From: Peribacillus tepidiphilus
Lineage (GTDB): Bacteria > Bacillota > Bacilli > Bacillales > DSM-1321
NCBI RefSeq assembly: GCF_009466385.1
Contig: NZ_WIAQ01000001.1
Span: 124,001-188,000, forward strand
Reading direction: 5' to 3'
DNA length: 64,000 nt
The first letter of the stretch is position 1. Each line of letters begins with the position of its first letter. Under the pieces are notes generated by a model. That model ran no database searches. It had not been told where the DNA came from and worked only from the letters and a program-made list of their open reading frames with translations. Shown one piece after another: positions 1 through 9,294 of this stretch. The position numbers and the translations under genes were made by a program.

Positions 1-114
1 TGCTGCAAAATCATCCATCTCCTCTTTGTTTGAGCAATGGAATACGTGAGCTCCAACTGGTACTTTTTCTGGCTTTGTTGTCACAACGGCTAAAATATAC
101 TTTTCTAGCGTCAT
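1..114 (-). CDS. capping complex subunit for YIEGIA (3' part cut by window edge)
   Basis: Only the first 38 codons lie in the window; the rest runs off the left edge. The peptide begins MTLEKYILAVVTTKPEKV and continues with a GAHVFHCSNKEEMDDF segment. This matches my memory of the small family annotated as capping complex subunit for YIEGIA, which always lies downstream of the YIEGIA membrane protein. Its ATG overlaps the stop of that gene in an ATGA (111-114), so translation is probably coupled. No function can be read from the fragment alone; the call rests mainly on context. Confidence 0.7.
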   Translation of the reverse strand, partial: MTLEKYILAVVTTKPEKVPVGAHVFHCSNKEEMDDFAA

Positions 115-1007
115 CGAGAGACCTTTCCTTTCTTCCCAATATTAGACTTAGTAGGCATTCTGATCGCATTTTCTAAAGTAGGAACATTGCCGATGATCGC
201 AATGGCTTTTTCGATATCCTTTTCTTGTGGTAGGACAAAAACCCCGACGCGGCCATCGTCTAAGTCTCTTTTTGCCAAAGGAACAAGTGCAGGTGTACCA
301 GAATCCCGATACACACCTAACGCTGTCGATACATCATGAAGAATGGCCTGTCTTTGACCCAAATTTGCAATCGTAGAACGAACATTGAAGTTTTTTGGTT
401 TTAAAATGAAGCCCATCCCGTACCGTAGAACTTCTTTTTGTCGTTTAGGAAGTCCGATATTCATTATGTAAATATTATCAACATATAAGCCTGCGCCATC
501 AAATCTTGGCTCAAAATATTCTATATCCACTAAGTCCTTCAATCGATTACCGGACATAAATCTATGACATAAACATAACGAAATGATAAACGCAACAAGT
601 CCGACCCAAATATTCCAAAGTAAAATTCCAGCAGTAGTCAATAAAGAAGTTAAAATGACCAAATAGTTTCTGCCTTCAAAGGCAATTGCAATGCCTTCTA
701 TGTATGTATTCCCTCTTTTCACCAACTCGTATTGGTCTAACTCAGTAAGTGTATTTCTTTCCATATTCCGAACTTCCCGAAACTGGGATGCAGCAAGTGT
801 TAAAAAAGTAATAGCAGTAAATTCCTCTTCCAGGATGGCTGGGATGACAATGCTCCCTAGGCCTGCAGCAATAAACCCTAACGCCAAATGTATGATTTTC
901 CCATGCAAATAAGTTGGATATTGCCGATAATCGCTTCTTAGCATATATAATCTTGCAATCGTTCCTGCCATAACGCCAAAAAGGATCGGTAATGCATACT
1001 CATTCAT
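111..1007 (-). CDS. seaA: YIEGIA family membrane protein (SeaA-like)
   Basis: A 298-residue protein carrying the family signature YIEGIA at residues 102-107. The N-terminal half has hydrophobic segments near residues 5-22, 38-58 and 115-145, so it is an integral membrane protein. The C-terminal half (about 150-298) is mostly soluble. The B. subtilis homologue (SeaA, formerly YphB) has the same neighbours and is linked to spore germination; that role is carried over by homology. The gene overlaps yphA upstream by four bases (ATGA at 1004-1007) and the capping-subunit gene downstream by four bases, giving a tight three-gene unit. The biochemical activity is unknown. Confidence 0.85.
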   Translation of the reverse strand: MNEYALPILFGVMAGTIARLYMLRSDYRQYPTYLHGKIIHLALGFIAAGLGSIVIPAILEEEFTAITFLTLAASQFREVRNMERNTLTELDQYELVKRGNTYIEGIAIAFEGRNYLVILTSLLTTAGILLWNIWVGLVAFIISLCLCHRFMSGNRLKDLVDIEYFEPRFDGAGLYVDNIYIMNIGLPKRQKEVLRYGMGFILKPKNFNVRSTIANLGQRQAILHDVSTALGVYRDSGTPALVPLAKRDLDDGRVGVFVLPQEKDIEKAIAIIGNVPTLENAIRMPTKSNIGKKGKVSR

Positions 1008-1609
1008 CGCGATTTAACCTCTTTCTTACCTAATGTTTTGTTGGTATACATATAGCCAGCCAATAATTCTAATCCGTGCCACAGGGAACTTACCATTACT
1101 ACCATTGATAGTTGATCGTACCAAGTTAGAGTGGCCATTTCATAAGGAACTCCAAGAGGATCAAAAACTAAAAATAAAAGTCCATCCCCTATGAGCATTC
1201 CAAGTACGATACTTAACAGTCTCTGTTTCCAATCGGATAGGAGTATTATGCTCAAATACGTCAAAATTATTGTCAGCATCCATTTTGGATCAAAAAGAAC
1301 CCAAATAGGATCAATGAATGAGAATAATATAAAACTGCTGGTACACAGCCCCATTAGGAAGGAAATAACCACAACACTCCATTTATTCTTAGACCGTAAA
1401 TTTCCAATATAAAATGAAGCGAAAATAATAAGAAGAAGCGCACCTGCATTTACGTCCGTATTGTATAAAGGGATACTTTTATTGGACAAATAAACAAGTA
1501 ATAATATCTGTATGAGCAATTTGTCTCGATTGCTATTTGTTGAGGGAACAAAAAAAATCAAAAAGACAATGACAATCCAAGCAATCCAGAAGAAAAAAAT
1601 TCCATCCAC
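1004..1609 (-). CDS. yphA: YphA family membrane protein
   Basis: A roughly 201-residue, very hydrophobic protein with about six predicted membrane segments and little polar sequence except at the ends. The start is taken as GTG at 1609, because AAGGAGG lies seven bases upstream. The longer reading frame that begins inside that ribosome site is unlikely. Length and position next to the YIEGIA gene and fni match YphA of B. subtilis (about 199 residues). The function is unknown. It probably begins the short operon with the two downstream genes, to which it is coupled by a four-base overlap. Confidence 0.8.
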   Translation of the reverse strand: MDGIFFFWIAWIVIVFLIFFVPSTNSNRDKLLIQILLLVYLSNKSIPLYNTDVNAGALLLIIFASFYIGNLRSKNKWSVVVISFLMGLCTSSFILFSFIDPIWVLFDPKWMLTIILTYLSIILLSDWKQRLLSIVLGMLIGDGLLFLVFDPLGVPYEMATLTWYDQLSMVVMVSSLWHGLELLAGYMYTNKTLGKKEVKSR

Positions 1610-1730
1610 TTTTCTCCCTCCTTTCCCTACCATTATGGACTAAATACAAAAATTTTAACGACTAAACATACAGACAATGACGAAGCATAAAGTCAATGGA
1701 AGATGGAATGTTACTAGTAGGAGGTGTGTG

Positions 1731-1862
1731 ATGGGAAAGGATCGACAAGAAAAAAAGCTAAAGCAAAGCAGAAGGACGGAGTCAGACCGTGACCAGTCCC
1801 TAAGCTATCCGGGCTCAACAATGTTGGAAGGCCCTGAAGAATCAAGAAAAAGGAATCAATAG
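1731..1862 (+). CDS. ypzI: YpzI family small protein
   Basis: A 43-residue, highly charged protein beginning MGKDRQEKKLK and ending with LEGPEESRKRNQ. It is strongly similar to the YpzI family of small Bacillus proteins. The start ATG at 1731 is preceded by a good ribosome site (AGGAGG, seven bases away); upstream in-frame ATG codons lack one. It is the only plus-strand gene at this end and lies between yphA and fni, as in B. subtilis. No domain, signal or membrane segment is visible; its function is not known. Confidence 0.85.
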   Translation: MGKDRQEKKLKQSRRTESDRDQSLSYPGSTMLEGPEESRKRNQ

Positions 1863-1873
1863 GGGCAAATTCT

Positions 1874-1919
1874 AAAAAAAAAGCGATGATGAAGATAGTA
1901 AAAATTTCTTCATCATCGC
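1874..1919 (-). terminator. rho-independent terminator of fni
   Basis: A perfect 12-base stem (GCGATGATGAAG pairing across a 13-base loop) followed on the minus strand by nine T residues. The right arm runs 7 bases into the fni coding sequence, so the hairpin includes the fni stop codon. Confidence 0.92.
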
Positions 1920-2953
1920 AGCCCCCGTTGAATTGCCCAATGATAGGTTTTTCCTTCAATTACAATCGGTGCTTTTTTTAATTCACTTATATTCCTCGTA
2001 CCTAATGCAGTCATGATTAGTCGTAGGTCTTCTTGAATTGTCCGAATTTCTTCAATTAATAGTTCCAGCCCTTGCTGTTTGTAGATTTTTAGGAAATGTC
2101 CTGCTAGTCCAACTGCATCCGCACCAAGAGCATGACTTTTTGCAATGTCGAGTGAGTCTCGAATTCCCCCAGAAGAAATGATTGAAATTGGAGCATCAAC
2201 ACTTTTGGCTTCGAGAAGAGAGCAAGCTGTTGTTATTCCCCAATGATTGAAATAAGAGAGTACTTTTTCACGGCGTTCATTCTCAATTTTCGCAAAATTT
2301 GTACCGCCGAATCCCCCAACATCAATAATGGATACCCCAACAGAAACAAGCTTCTCAATCGTTTCTTTACTCATTCCGAAACCAACTTCTTTTACAATGA
2401 CGGGAACATTTATACCGGAAGAAATCGTTTCAATTCGTTTTAAAGTATGTTTGAAAGAGCGATCTCCTTCAGGCATGGTTAATTCTTGGATGACGTTCAA
2501 ATGAATTTGCAAAGCGTTTGCTTCAAGCATCTCTACAGCTCTCTTCGCCTGATCGAGAGTGGCTTCCCCACCCAAATTACCTATAATGATTCCATTAGGA
2601 TTCTCTTTGCGGACTACAGAATAGGTGTCAACTTGTGTTGGATCTTTAATCGCTGCCATTTGTGAGCCTACTGCCATGCCAATCCCCGTCTCTTTCGCAG
2701 CAATAGCAAGGTCCCTATTCAGCTTTTTCGTTTCTTCCCCGCCGCCTCCGGTCATGGCATTGATAAAAATTGGCGAACTTAAGGAAAGTTCGCCAATAAA
2801 CGATTGAAAATCTATTTCTTCAACACTACGATCCGGTAAGCTTTGATGAACAAACGTAATATCATGAAAGCCATTGGATCCTTCCTGCCCAATTTTGAGG
2901 GCATGTTTGATATGATCCAATTTACGTTGTGTTCTTGACAAGCGCATCACCAT
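1913..2953 (-). CDS. fni: type 2 isopentenyl-diphosphate delta-isomerase
   Basis: This is the FMN- and NADPH-dependent type 2 isomerase that interconverts isopentenyl and dimethylallyl diphosphate, supplying isoprenoid synthesis in the cytoplasm. Family motifs are in order over 346 residues: NAMTGGG near 65-71, NLGGE near 126-130, HLNVIQE near 151-157 (substrate and acid/base region), GGFGGTNFA near 213-221 (FMN phosphate), and a late SSGGIRD. Its ATG overlaps the ypfD stop as TAATG with no clear Shine-Dalgarno of its own, so translation probably depends on coupling to ypfD. An in-frame ATG two codons later is the alternative start. Confidence 0.95.
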   Translation of the reverse strand: MVMRLSRTQRKLDHIKHALKIGQEGSNGFHDITFVHQSLPDRSVEEIDFQSFIGELSLSSPIFINAMTGGGGEETKKLNRDLAIAAKETGIGMAVGSQMAAIKDPTQVDTYSVVRKENPNGIIIGNLGGEATLDQAKRAVEMLEANALQIHLNVIQELTMPEGDRSFKHTLKRIETISSGINVPVIVKEVGFGMSKETIEKLVSVGVSIIDVGGFGGTNFAKIENERREKVLSYFNHWGITTACSLLEAKSVDAPISIISSGGIRDSLDIAKSHALGADAVGLAGHFLKIYKQQGLELLIEEIRTIQEDLRLIMTALGTRNISELKKAPIVIEGKTYHWAIQRGLR

Positions 2954-4086
2954 TATTTTAATTTTTTTAATTGGTCTCCAATCACTTCACCTAATTGGAA
3001 CCCTTTTGCTTCTTCAGGTAGCTCATATTCTTCAGCAGCAGGAACTGCTTTCTCCTCTAGCTCTTTAATACTTAAAGAAAGTCTTTGCTCTTCTTCGTTC
3101 ACATCAAGGACTTTCACTTTTACAGTTTGTCCTTCTTTTAACACTTCATGAGGAGTAGCGATATGTTTGTGTGAGATTTGAGAAATATGAACCAGACCTT
3201 CTACACCTGGGAAAATTTCAACAAAGGCTCCGAAAGAAACAAGTCGTTTTACAACACCCTCTAGCACAGAGCCCTTTGGAGCTTTTTCGCTAATGTTTGA
3301 CCAAGGGCCTGGTAATGTTTCTTTAATGGACAAGGAAATTCGCTCATTTTCTCGGTCGACCGATAATACTTTTACCTTTACCTTGTCCCCCTCGCTAACT
3401 ACATCAGATGGCTTATCGACATGCTCATGGGAAAGCTGGGAAACATGGACAAGTCCGTCAACTCCTCCGATGTCAACAAAAGCGCCAAAATCGGTTAACC
3501 GTTGAACCGTTCCATCCAATACTTGTCCCTCTTGAATAGATTCCAAAATGTTTTTCTTCTTTTGGCTTTTTTCTTCTTCGACGACAGCACGATGAGAAAG
3601 AATTAACCGATTTTTCTCACGATCTAACTCAACAATTTTGAAAGTCAACGTTTTATTTTTGTAATCAGAAAAATCTTCAACAAAATAATCTTCAACAAGA
3701 GAAGCAGGTACAAAGCCACGGACACCTAAGTCCACTACAAGTCCGCCTTTTACGACGTCTTTCACCTCAGCTTCGAAAACTTCACCCGCTTGGAACTTCT
3801 CTTCGAGTTGATCCCATGCTTTTACAGCATCGACCTTACGTTTAGAAAGAATTACATTTTCTTCTTCCACTTTAATAACTTCCAATTCTAATTCGTCACC
3901 TTCATTTACTACGTCAGAAGCTTTTTCCACATGAAGGCTAGATAATTCACTAATCGGAATAATGCCATCAGATTTACTGTTCTCTACGTCTACAATTACT
4001 TGTTTCTCTTCAACCTTAATGACTTTACCTTTTACTTTGTCACCGATTTCAAATTGGCTCACATTCATTTGCTGTTCCTCTGTCAT
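2953..4086 (-). CDS. ypfD: S1 domain RNA-binding protein (ribosomal S1 homologue)
   Basis: A 377-residue protein built from four consecutive S1 (OB-fold) RNA-binding repeats. The last two are the most regular, each containing a DFGAFVDI- or SFGAFVEI-type core followed by GLVHVSQ or GLVHISQ and an RISLSIK-like end. Gram-positive S1 homologues have four repeats rather than the six of enterobacterial RpsA. The start ATG at 4086 follows GAAGGAGG; seven upstream codons in the open frame are ignored for that reason. Downstream fni overlaps its stop. A possible promoter lies between plsC and this gene. It probably acts in mRNA binding or translation, but its association with the ribosome cannot be judged here. 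Confidence 0.9.
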   Translation of the reverse strand: MTEEQQMNVSQFEIGDKVKGKVIKVEEKQVIVDVENSKSDGIIPISELSSLHVEKASDVVNEGDELELEVIKVEEENVILSKRKVDAVKAWDQLEEKFQAGEVFEAEVKDVVKGGLVVDLGVRGFVPASLVEDYFVEDFSDYKNKTLTFKIVELDREKNRLILSHRAVVEEEKSQKKKNILESIQEGQVLDGTVQRLTDFGAFVDIGGVDGLVHVSQLSHEHVDKPSDVVSEGDKVKVKVLSVDRENERISLSIKETLPGPWSNISEKAPKGSVLEGVVKRLVSFGAFVEIFPGVEGLVHISQISHKHIATPHEVLKEGQTVKVKVLDVNEEEQRLSLSIKELEEKAVPAAEEYELPEEAKGFQLGEVIGDQLKKLK

Positions 4087-4226
4087 ATGTACTCCTCCTT
4101 CACACAATCTGCTTTCAAAGCGGTTAAATAGCTAGGTGATCAGCTTTGTTTTTTACTTAAATTAATAGTAAGACAAAGCACCGCATTTTAGCTTTCATTG
4201 ATTGGAATAAACATCCTTTAAACTAA

Positions 4227-4253
4227 ATTCTAATAAAAAAAGGATTTTGTCAA
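4227..4253 (-). promoter_or_regulatory. candidate sigma-A promoter for ypfD
   Basis: Minus-strand TTGACA (4248-4253) and TAGAAT (4227-4232) are separated by 15 bases, shorter than the usual 17. They lie about 140 bases upstream of the ypfD start and just after the plsC stop. Confidence 0.35.
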
Positions 4254-4263
4254 GCAAAGTGAA

Positions 4264-4851
4264 TTATTTATGCTGAGAAATCAATTCAGCAATCTTTTCC
4301 ATAATGATTTCTGTTGCCTCCTCGGCTGAAAGTTTTTGATTTTTACCGTATTCCTTTAGGTCAATTGGTTTTCCATATACGACTTTTAATTTTCTAAAAG
4401 CCTTATAAGGTCCTATAATCGCGCATGGCATCACAACGGCATCCGTCCTTAACGCAAAGAAGCCAGCACCTGCGAGGCCCTTACCAAGCTCACCGGTTTT
4501 ACTTCTTGTTCCTTCCGGAAACAATCCCAAAACTTTTCCTTCTTTTAGAATGGCTAGCCCTTTTCTTAAGGCCTCTCGATCACTCATACCCCGTTTCACT
4601 GGAAAAGCATGTAGACTAGGCAACAATTTTTTAAGGATAGGCACATGAAATAGCTCTTCTTTCGCCATAAAATGGACATCTCTCGGTGCTGTGATTCCTA
4701 CAACAGGTGGATCTAAATTATCAATGTGATTTGAACAAAGCAAAACTCCACCATCTTTTGGAAAATTCTCGACACCTATGACTTCAATTCGATAAACAGG
4801 CGTCAAGACTGTTTTGACGACTCCTTTAGCAAATCTATAAAAACTAATCAT
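4264..4851 (-). CDS. plsC: 1-acyl-sn-glycerol-3-phosphate acyltransferase
   Basis: This enzyme acylates lysophosphatidic acid to phosphatidic acid in membrane phospholipid synthesis. The 195-residue sequence has the acyltransferase signature NH-X4-D (H42, D47), and the phosphate-binding FPEGTRS at 111-117. A hydrophobic N-terminus probably tethers it to the membrane. Its start overlaps the cmk stop by four bases, so the two are co-translated; cmk and an acyltransferase gene are neighbours in many Bacillaceae. Confidence 0.93.
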   Translation of the reverse strand: MISFYRFAKGVVKTVLTPVYRIEVIGVENFPKDGGVLLCSNHIDNLDPPVVGITAPRDVHFMAKEELFHVPILKKLLPSLHAFPVKRGMSDREALRKGLAILKEGKVLGLFPEGTRSKTGELGKGLAGAGFFALRTDAVVMPCAIIGPYKAFRKLKVVYGKPIDLKEYGKNQKLSAEEATEIIMEKIAELISQHK

Positions 4852-5525
4852 CTTGAAGTCCTCTCATTCATTAAAGAAATAATTTTGTCAGCAACTTGTT
4901 GAATGGACATGGATGTCGTATCGATCTCGATGGCATCCTCTGCTTTCCTTAAAGGAGAAACCTCCCTTTCAGAATCATATTTATCTCTAGCCGCAATCTC
5001 TTTCTTTAATTTCTCCAAATCGGAAGTAAAACCTTTTTGCAGATTTTCAAAATGTCTTCTTTGAGCCCTCTCATCAACGCTGGCGATTAAGAAAATTTTC
5101 AATTCGGCATGCGGTAATACGTGCGTCCCAATATCTCTTCCATCCATCACAACGCCACCGTTTTTCCCAAGCTCCTTTTGCATTTTAACCATTTCTTCCC
5201 TAACAGCCCGGTGCTTTGCAACGGCAGAAACAGATGCTGTAACTTCATGAGTCCGTATTTTTTCTGTTACGTCCTCACCATCCACAAGAACAAGCTGTCC
5301 CTTTTTACTTGGTTTAAGTTGAATATCCGTTTCAATTAAAAGCCTATGTAGCTCTTGTTCGTCTTCAACGTCTACATGATTTTGTAATGCTTTATAAGTT
5401 AGGGCCCTATACATTGCACCTGTATCAACATAAACATATGAAAAATGTTCAGCCACTATTTTGGCAACTGTACTTTTCCCCGCTGCTGCAGGTCCATCAA
5501 TTGCTACTGATATTTTCTTTTCCAT
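4848..5525 (-). CDS. cmk: (d)CMP kinase
   Basis: Cytidylate kinase transfers phosphate from ATP to CMP or dCMP. The 225-residue protein opens with the P-loop GPAAAGKST (11-19), followed by VDTGAMYRA, the CMP-binding DGRDIGT motif and a C-terminal RDKYDSERE lid region. Length and motifs are typical of the bacterial family. The gene begins a two-gene unit with plsC; the 230 bases upstream separate it from ypfB. Confidence 0.96.
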   Translation of the reverse strand: MEKKISVAIDGPAAAGKSTVAKIVAEHFSYVYVDTGAMYRALTYKALQNHVDVEDEQELHRLLIETDIQLKPSKKGQLVLVDGEDVTEKIRTHEVTASVSAVAKHRAVREEMVKMQKELGKNGGVVMDGRDIGTHVLPHAELKIFLIASVDERAQRRHFENLQKGFTSDLEKLKKEIAARDKYDSEREVSPLRKAEDAIEIDTTSMSIQQVADKIISLMNERTSR

Positions 5526-5713
5526 AATTCCTCCTGTATAATAACAAAACTACATCATCCTCTTTATTTTATCATACAAACGCTTATCATTTTCAAGAAT
5601 GTCATATTTCTAACATGTAATTCTTTCATTTTCATTATTCCATTTTGGAAAATAAATTCACAGATAGAGGATCCGAAAAGTAAAGCTTTTAGAATGGGGA
5701 TACCATTTTTTCA

Positions 5714-5749
5714 TTAAAAAATCCGACCACTTAAATTAGCAGTCGGATC
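5714..5749 (-). terminator. terminator of ypfB/ypfA unit
   Basis: An ATCCGAC/GTCGGAT stem with a 14-base loop, followed on the minus strand by TTTTTT. It lies just after the ypfB stop. Confidence 0.85.
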
Positions 5750-5757
5750 TGTTTTAA

Positions 5758-5943
5758 TCACCGAAGTAACTGATTCATTGTTTCTACAATGATTCTGTAG
5801 TTGTCACTGTATACCCCTTCGTATTGAGCCATCTTCTTTAATTCAAGGAAAGTATCTTCTTGATGAAATAATATTTGAAAAAACAACAAAAATAACAATT
5901 GTATCACAATTAGCTTCATAAGGATTCTTTCTACAGCCTTCAT
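5758..5943 (-). CDS. ypfB: YpfB family small membrane protein (DUF5359)
   Basis: A 61-residue protein with one strongly hydrophobic segment near residues 9-27 and a polar C-terminal tail. Position between ypfA and cmk and overall form match YpfB of B. subtilis. The first ATG is chosen because AGAGGG lies six bases upstream; a second ATG eight codons later is possible. No function is known. Confidence 0.72.
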   Translation of the reverse strand: MKAVERILMKLIVIQLLFLLFFQILFHQEDTFLELKKMAQYEGVYSDNYRIIVETMNQLLR

Positions 5944-6011
5944 ACTTTACCCTCTAAAATTATATTGATAAGATCAAGTATTGGCTTGCCTATAGCTATT
6001 TATACCATTTA

Positions 6012-6668
6012 TTATAATCCTTTATTTCTCATCTCTAGCTGTTTTTCAAAACAGAACCGGATCAAAAGCTGGCGGTCACCTTTACTGATTTCAGAAAACT
6101 GAATAGAAACTTTGTTAAAATTACTACCCTCTTGTTCTACGATTCTAATAACCTTGCTTTTTAGTTTTAAATAATATATATCACCTGATTTTAATGGGAG
6201 TACAATCCAAACATTTATGTAAGAGCCAGGTTTGATGGTGGTTGTCTTTGGTACTAGGATGGCTGCCCCACCTGCACTAATGTCAGCAGTAATTGCAGTA
6301 AATGGCCTAAATTCAAAATTTAAGGGGTGTACAGCAACATCAACTGCAGCATCAATCCGGACATACTGCCTACGTTGTATTTTGACAAATTGATGTTCAG
6401 CTGGAGTTCTAAGCTGAACAAAAGGTAGCTCCATTTTCTTTCTCCCCAAAACTTCTGTGTCAAAAATATATACGTTTCCTTCAGTACCAATATACGTACA
6501 CTTTAATTGCGTACCATCCGTCAGAAAAACCGTACGATTTGTATCCAAATTGATCGGATAATCGATATAAAATACATTTCCTGTTATTTCATGGATTTTG
6601 CATTTGTATTTTTCAGGCTGAAGGGAATATTTAGGTTCTAATAGTAAGGAATCTCCAATTTTCAACAT
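6012..6668 (-). CDS. ypfA: PilZ-domain cyclic di-GMP receptor
   Basis: A 218-residue protein with an N-terminal YcgR-like beta domain and a C-terminal PilZ domain. The c-di-GMP binding signature is intact: RQYVR at 100-104 and DISAGG at 129-134. In B. subtilis the homologue (YpfA/DgrA) binds c-di-GMP and inhibits motility; that role is inferred by homology. The ATG at 6668 is preferred to an upstream GTG because the N-terminus then aligns with YpfA (MLKIGDSLLLE). The Shine-Dalgarno is ambiguous. Confidence 0.9.
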   Translation of the reverse strand: MLKIGDSLLLEPKYSLQPEKYKCKIHEITGNVFYIDYPINLDTNRTVFLTDGTQLKCTYIGTEGNVYIFDTEVLGRKKMELPFVQLRTPAEHQFVKIQRRQYVRIDAAVDVAVHPLNFEFRPFTAITADISAGGAAILVPKTTTIKPGSYINVWIVLPLKSGDIYYLKLKSKVIRIVEQEGSNFNKVSIQFSEISKGDRQLLIRFCFEKQLEMRNKGL

Positions 6669-6734
6669 AATCTCCACACTTCCGGACGTTATTCAAGTTG
6701 ATCATTGTTTTATAGTTTTATTATGACATGTTAT

Positions 6735-6770
6735 GGAAAAAAGGAAAAGTACAGAAGTACCTTTCCTTTG
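6735..6770 (-). terminator. terminator of sleB-ypeB operon
   Basis: A long hairpin (AAGGAAA-GTAC with four-base loop) followed on the minus strand by TTTTTT, about 45 bases after the ypeB stop. Confidence 0.88.
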
Positions 6771-6813
6771 GAAATTTATATACTAAAAATTTTAAATGGA
6801 CATTCAGTTGCTA

Positions 6814-8166
6814 CTAAACCATATCTTCCATAGAAGGCTCTGCGTTTTGCAATTTTTCTATAAGTTCTTCTTGATTCGTTTCAGCATTGATGAATATTCT
6901 GTAAGTATCATCATGAATGACTCCCAAAAATTCGTGGCAGAGCACCTCTTCACCAAGATCGTTCATAATTACGGCCAGCCTGTTCTCCATAATCTTTACT
7001 TTCGGATTAATGGTTTTTCTAGCTTCTGCCGCTGTGATAGTTGGTGCTTGAATTTTACGTTCATGATTAGACCTAAAATATTCTTCCGCTGAAAAACCGA
7101 TTATGCTTCCATTATCCAATGCTACCTTGATTTTTATGGAATCGGGATAAACTCTTACCCCATTCATAACTGAAACATAAGTAAACATTCCGATGTTATT
7201 GAATTGGGTGCTTTCAAATAACTCCAGATTTTTAAATTTATTTTTCTTCAAAAAATCTGCTGCTTTTTGTGATGCGGTATTTAAGCCGATTTTAGCTTTC
7301 GAGACATTCCGATTATGAATAAACCAAATGGGGTATCCACCTTTTTTTGTAACATCCATATTGACCTCTTTTTTTGAATCCTTTTCCCTTAAACTAACAC
7401 TATAGAAGCCGAAATCTGAGCCATTCCCATTTTCTTCGACTTTAACTGTTAAATTTCCTTTAAGACCTGAAAACTTTTTGGTTAAGTTTATTGCTTCTTC
7501 TTTGGTAATTGTTCTACCCGATAAATGTTTAAAATTCTTGTTTTTTTCTTTATTGCTAACGAAGGTGGGGCCAAATTGAGAAGCCTCCGAATATCCGGTT
7601 ACTTTATCCTCTACCATTTTTAATCCGTCAATAATGGTATTGTCTGCTGCTTCCTTTCCTGTTGCCATAGCCAATTCAACATCCATCCATCTAAGGTTAT
7701 TTTTTAATACTAGATATTGAACTTTTCTTAGCTCCTGTTGGATTTCCGCAGACTGCTTATATAATTGCTCTAAGTTTTTATATTCATTAGAGGTCAAAGG
7801 TTCTTGATCCAAGTCTCTTACAGCCGTTTTATAACTAAAATTTCCGATCTTTGATAGGAATTCCTCCGTTTTATTAAAAGGTAACAAAGTTAGAGGAAGC
7901 TGTCCGACATCAGTTTGTGCTTCTGAAGCAATTCTCCAAACATCTACAAGAGCCGGAGATATAGATTTTCTTGAATTCATCGCAAGCGTTGTTCCAATCT
8001 TATCATTCAATTGATCAATCTGAAAAGATAAATCATGGAATGCCCGCTGATAGTTGTTTTCTGCATTTAACAGAATCGCATTCTTTTCTTGATGCTCTTG
8101 ATAACCCCAGAATGCCGTTCCTGCCACTGCAATACAAAGAACAGCGATAAGTATTCCTCGTAGCAA
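6814..8166 (-). CDS. ypeB: germination protein YpeB
   Basis: The partner of SleB: YpeB is needed to place and stabilise the cortex-lytic enzyme in the spore. The 450-residue sequence starts with a hydrophobic segment (about 5-22, signal anchor), has a helical N-terminal region, then repeated PepSY-like units in the C-terminal half (for example around TKEEAINLTKKF and TAAEARKTINPKV). It starts 15 bases after the sleB stop, in the conserved sleB-ypeB order, and is followed by a strong terminator. Confidence 0.95.
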   Translation of the reverse strand: MLRGILIAVLCIAVAGTAFWGYQEHQEKNAILLNAENNYQRAFHDLSFQIDQLNDKIGTTLAMNSRKSISPALVDVWRIASEAQTDVGQLPLTLLPFNKTEEFLSKIGNFSYKTAVRDLDQEPLTSNEYKNLEQLYKQSAEIQQELRKVQYLVLKNNLRWMDVELAMATGKEAADNTIIDGLKMVEDKVTGYSEASQFGPTFVSNKEKNKNFKHLSGRTITKEEAINLTKKFSGLKGNLTVKVEENGNGSDFGFYSVSLREKDSKKEVNMDVTKKGGYPIWFIHNRNVSKAKIGLNTASQKAADFLKKNKFKNLELFESTQFNNIGMFTYVSVMNGVRVYPDSIKIKVALDNGSIIGFSAEEYFRSNHERKIQAPTITAAEARKTINPKVKIMENRLAVIMNDLGEEVLCHEFLGVIHDDTYRIFINAETNQEELIEKLQNAEPSMEDMV

Positions 8167-8181
8167 GCTTCATCACTCCTA

Positions 8182-9003
8182 TTATTTACAAAAGATGTGT
8201 TTTCCGATTCGTTTGATTTGAGGTCGTGACCAAATCCATTTACTTGTAGCTGTTGCAGGGTTGAAATAATATAAGGCATTTCCAGACGGATCCCAACCAT
8301 TAATAGCATCCATCACTGCGTCTCTCGCTGTTTGGTTTGGTGTCAGCCAAATTTGCCCATCAGCCACTGCGGTAAAAGCACCTGGTTCAAAAATCACTCC
8401 AGAAACCGTTTTAGGAAAAAGCGGGCTTTCAACCCTGTTAAGAATAACTGCGGCAACCGCTACCTGCCCAATATAGGGCTCTCCACGAGCTTCGCCATAT
8501 ACAGCATTGGACATTAACTTAATATCGTTTTCAGAAAATCCGGAAGGAATATTAGATGCTGTTTTTGTTGCTGTTGCTCTTTTTTGAGTGCTACTTCTAG
8601 CTTTTGGCTTTATTTGCTTCTCGATTGGTACGCCAGCGTAATAAGTGAAATCATTTCCTTTTCTTATTTGATCATGAACAAACTGCTTGTTGAAATTAGA
8701 TGCACTCACCAATTTTGCTTTTGTCGACTCACCAACTAAACCATCTACAGGGAGTCCGAAATTTTGTTGGAAATTACGCACTGCCCAATAGGTTCCCCAA
8801 CCATAGACACCATCAATTTTCCCATGATAATAGCCGATATTTTGAAGTCTTGCCTGAAGCTCGATTACATCGTCTCCGACAGCTCCCTTCTGTATAACTT
8901 GATTTGAAAAAGCTTCTGTTTGAATCGGTTTATTGGCAAAGATCAGAACAAATAAGAGAACGAAACAGAAGGCTTTCCCTATTGACGAAATGCCTTTCAT
9001 CAA
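8182..9003 (-). CDS. sleB: spore cortex-lytic enzyme SleB
   Basis: A lytic transglycosylase that degrades cortex peptidoglycan during germination. The 273-residue precursor has a signal peptide (about 1-31, ending near TEA), a peptidoglycan-binding type 1 domain (about 39-97), a basic Ser/Thr-rich linker, and the SleB catalytic domain from about 158. That domain includes NAVYGEARGE with the catalytic glutamate at E171 by family comparison. It is the first gene of the sleB-ypeB operon, expected to be forespore-expressed; I could not read a convincing sigma-G promoter here. Confidence 0.96.
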   Translation of the reverse strand: MMKGISSIGKAFCFVLLFVLIFANKPIQTEAFSNQVIQKGAVGDDVIELQARLQNIGYYHGKIDGVYGWGTYWAVRNFQQNFGLPVDGLVGESTKAKLVSASNFNKQFVHDQIRKGNDFTYYAGVPIEKQIKPKARSSTQKRATATKTASNIPSGFSENDIKLMSNAVYGEARGEPYIGQVAVAAVILNRVESPLFPKTVSGVIFEPGAFTAVADGQIWLTPNQTARDAVMDAINGWDPSGNALYYFNPATATSKWIWSRPQIKRIGKHIFCK

Positions 9004-9123
9004 CTACACTCCCTTTTCAATAATTGGAATTAACCCTATTTTCTTCAATAGCCTCAATTTTATTCCTTAGTAATCGCCAATAAACCATTTTGTTTTTCTC
9101 AAAGAAGCATCATTCTTTTTTCA

Positions 9124-9247
9124 AAAAGGCTGTTTCAAAGCGGTTACGCCGAGGAATGCATCCCTCCTCGCAGAAAGCAAGTGCCTCTCGCTGCAATCAA
9201 CGGCAAACTTTATAGTCTAAAAATAACAATCTATGTGATAAGAGCCT
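9124..9247 (-). repeat. degenerate copy of GC-rich Bacillus intergenic repeat
   Basis: Read on the minus strand, this segment contains TTTTTAGACT, AAGTTTG, GTTGATTGCAGCG and CGAGGAGGG followed by CCTCGGCG. The same blocks occur in the same order as in the better preserved copy at 12221-12420. It fills most of the 290-base gap between sleB and prsW. Confidence 0.6.
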
Positions 9248-9249
9248 TC

Positions 9250-9289
9250 AAAAAAAAAAAAAAAATAAGATGACCATAGGTCACCTTAT
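9250..9289 (-). terminator. terminator of prsW
   Basis: Hairpin TAAGGTGACC-TAT-GGTCATCTTA followed on the minus strand by an uninterrupted run of T (16 A on the plus strand at 9250-9265). Confidence 0.9.
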
Positions 9290-9294
9290 TCAAA

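Noticed and set aside
8067-8309. 80-codon frame overlapping the ypeB/sleB junction
   Set aside because: Shadow of sleB and ypeB on the same strand in another frame; the two real genes account for the region.
9250-9265. Run of 16 A as a possible assembly error
   Set aside because: It forms the T tract of the prsW terminator on the minus strand, so it has a normal explanation, although the exact length may be uncertain.
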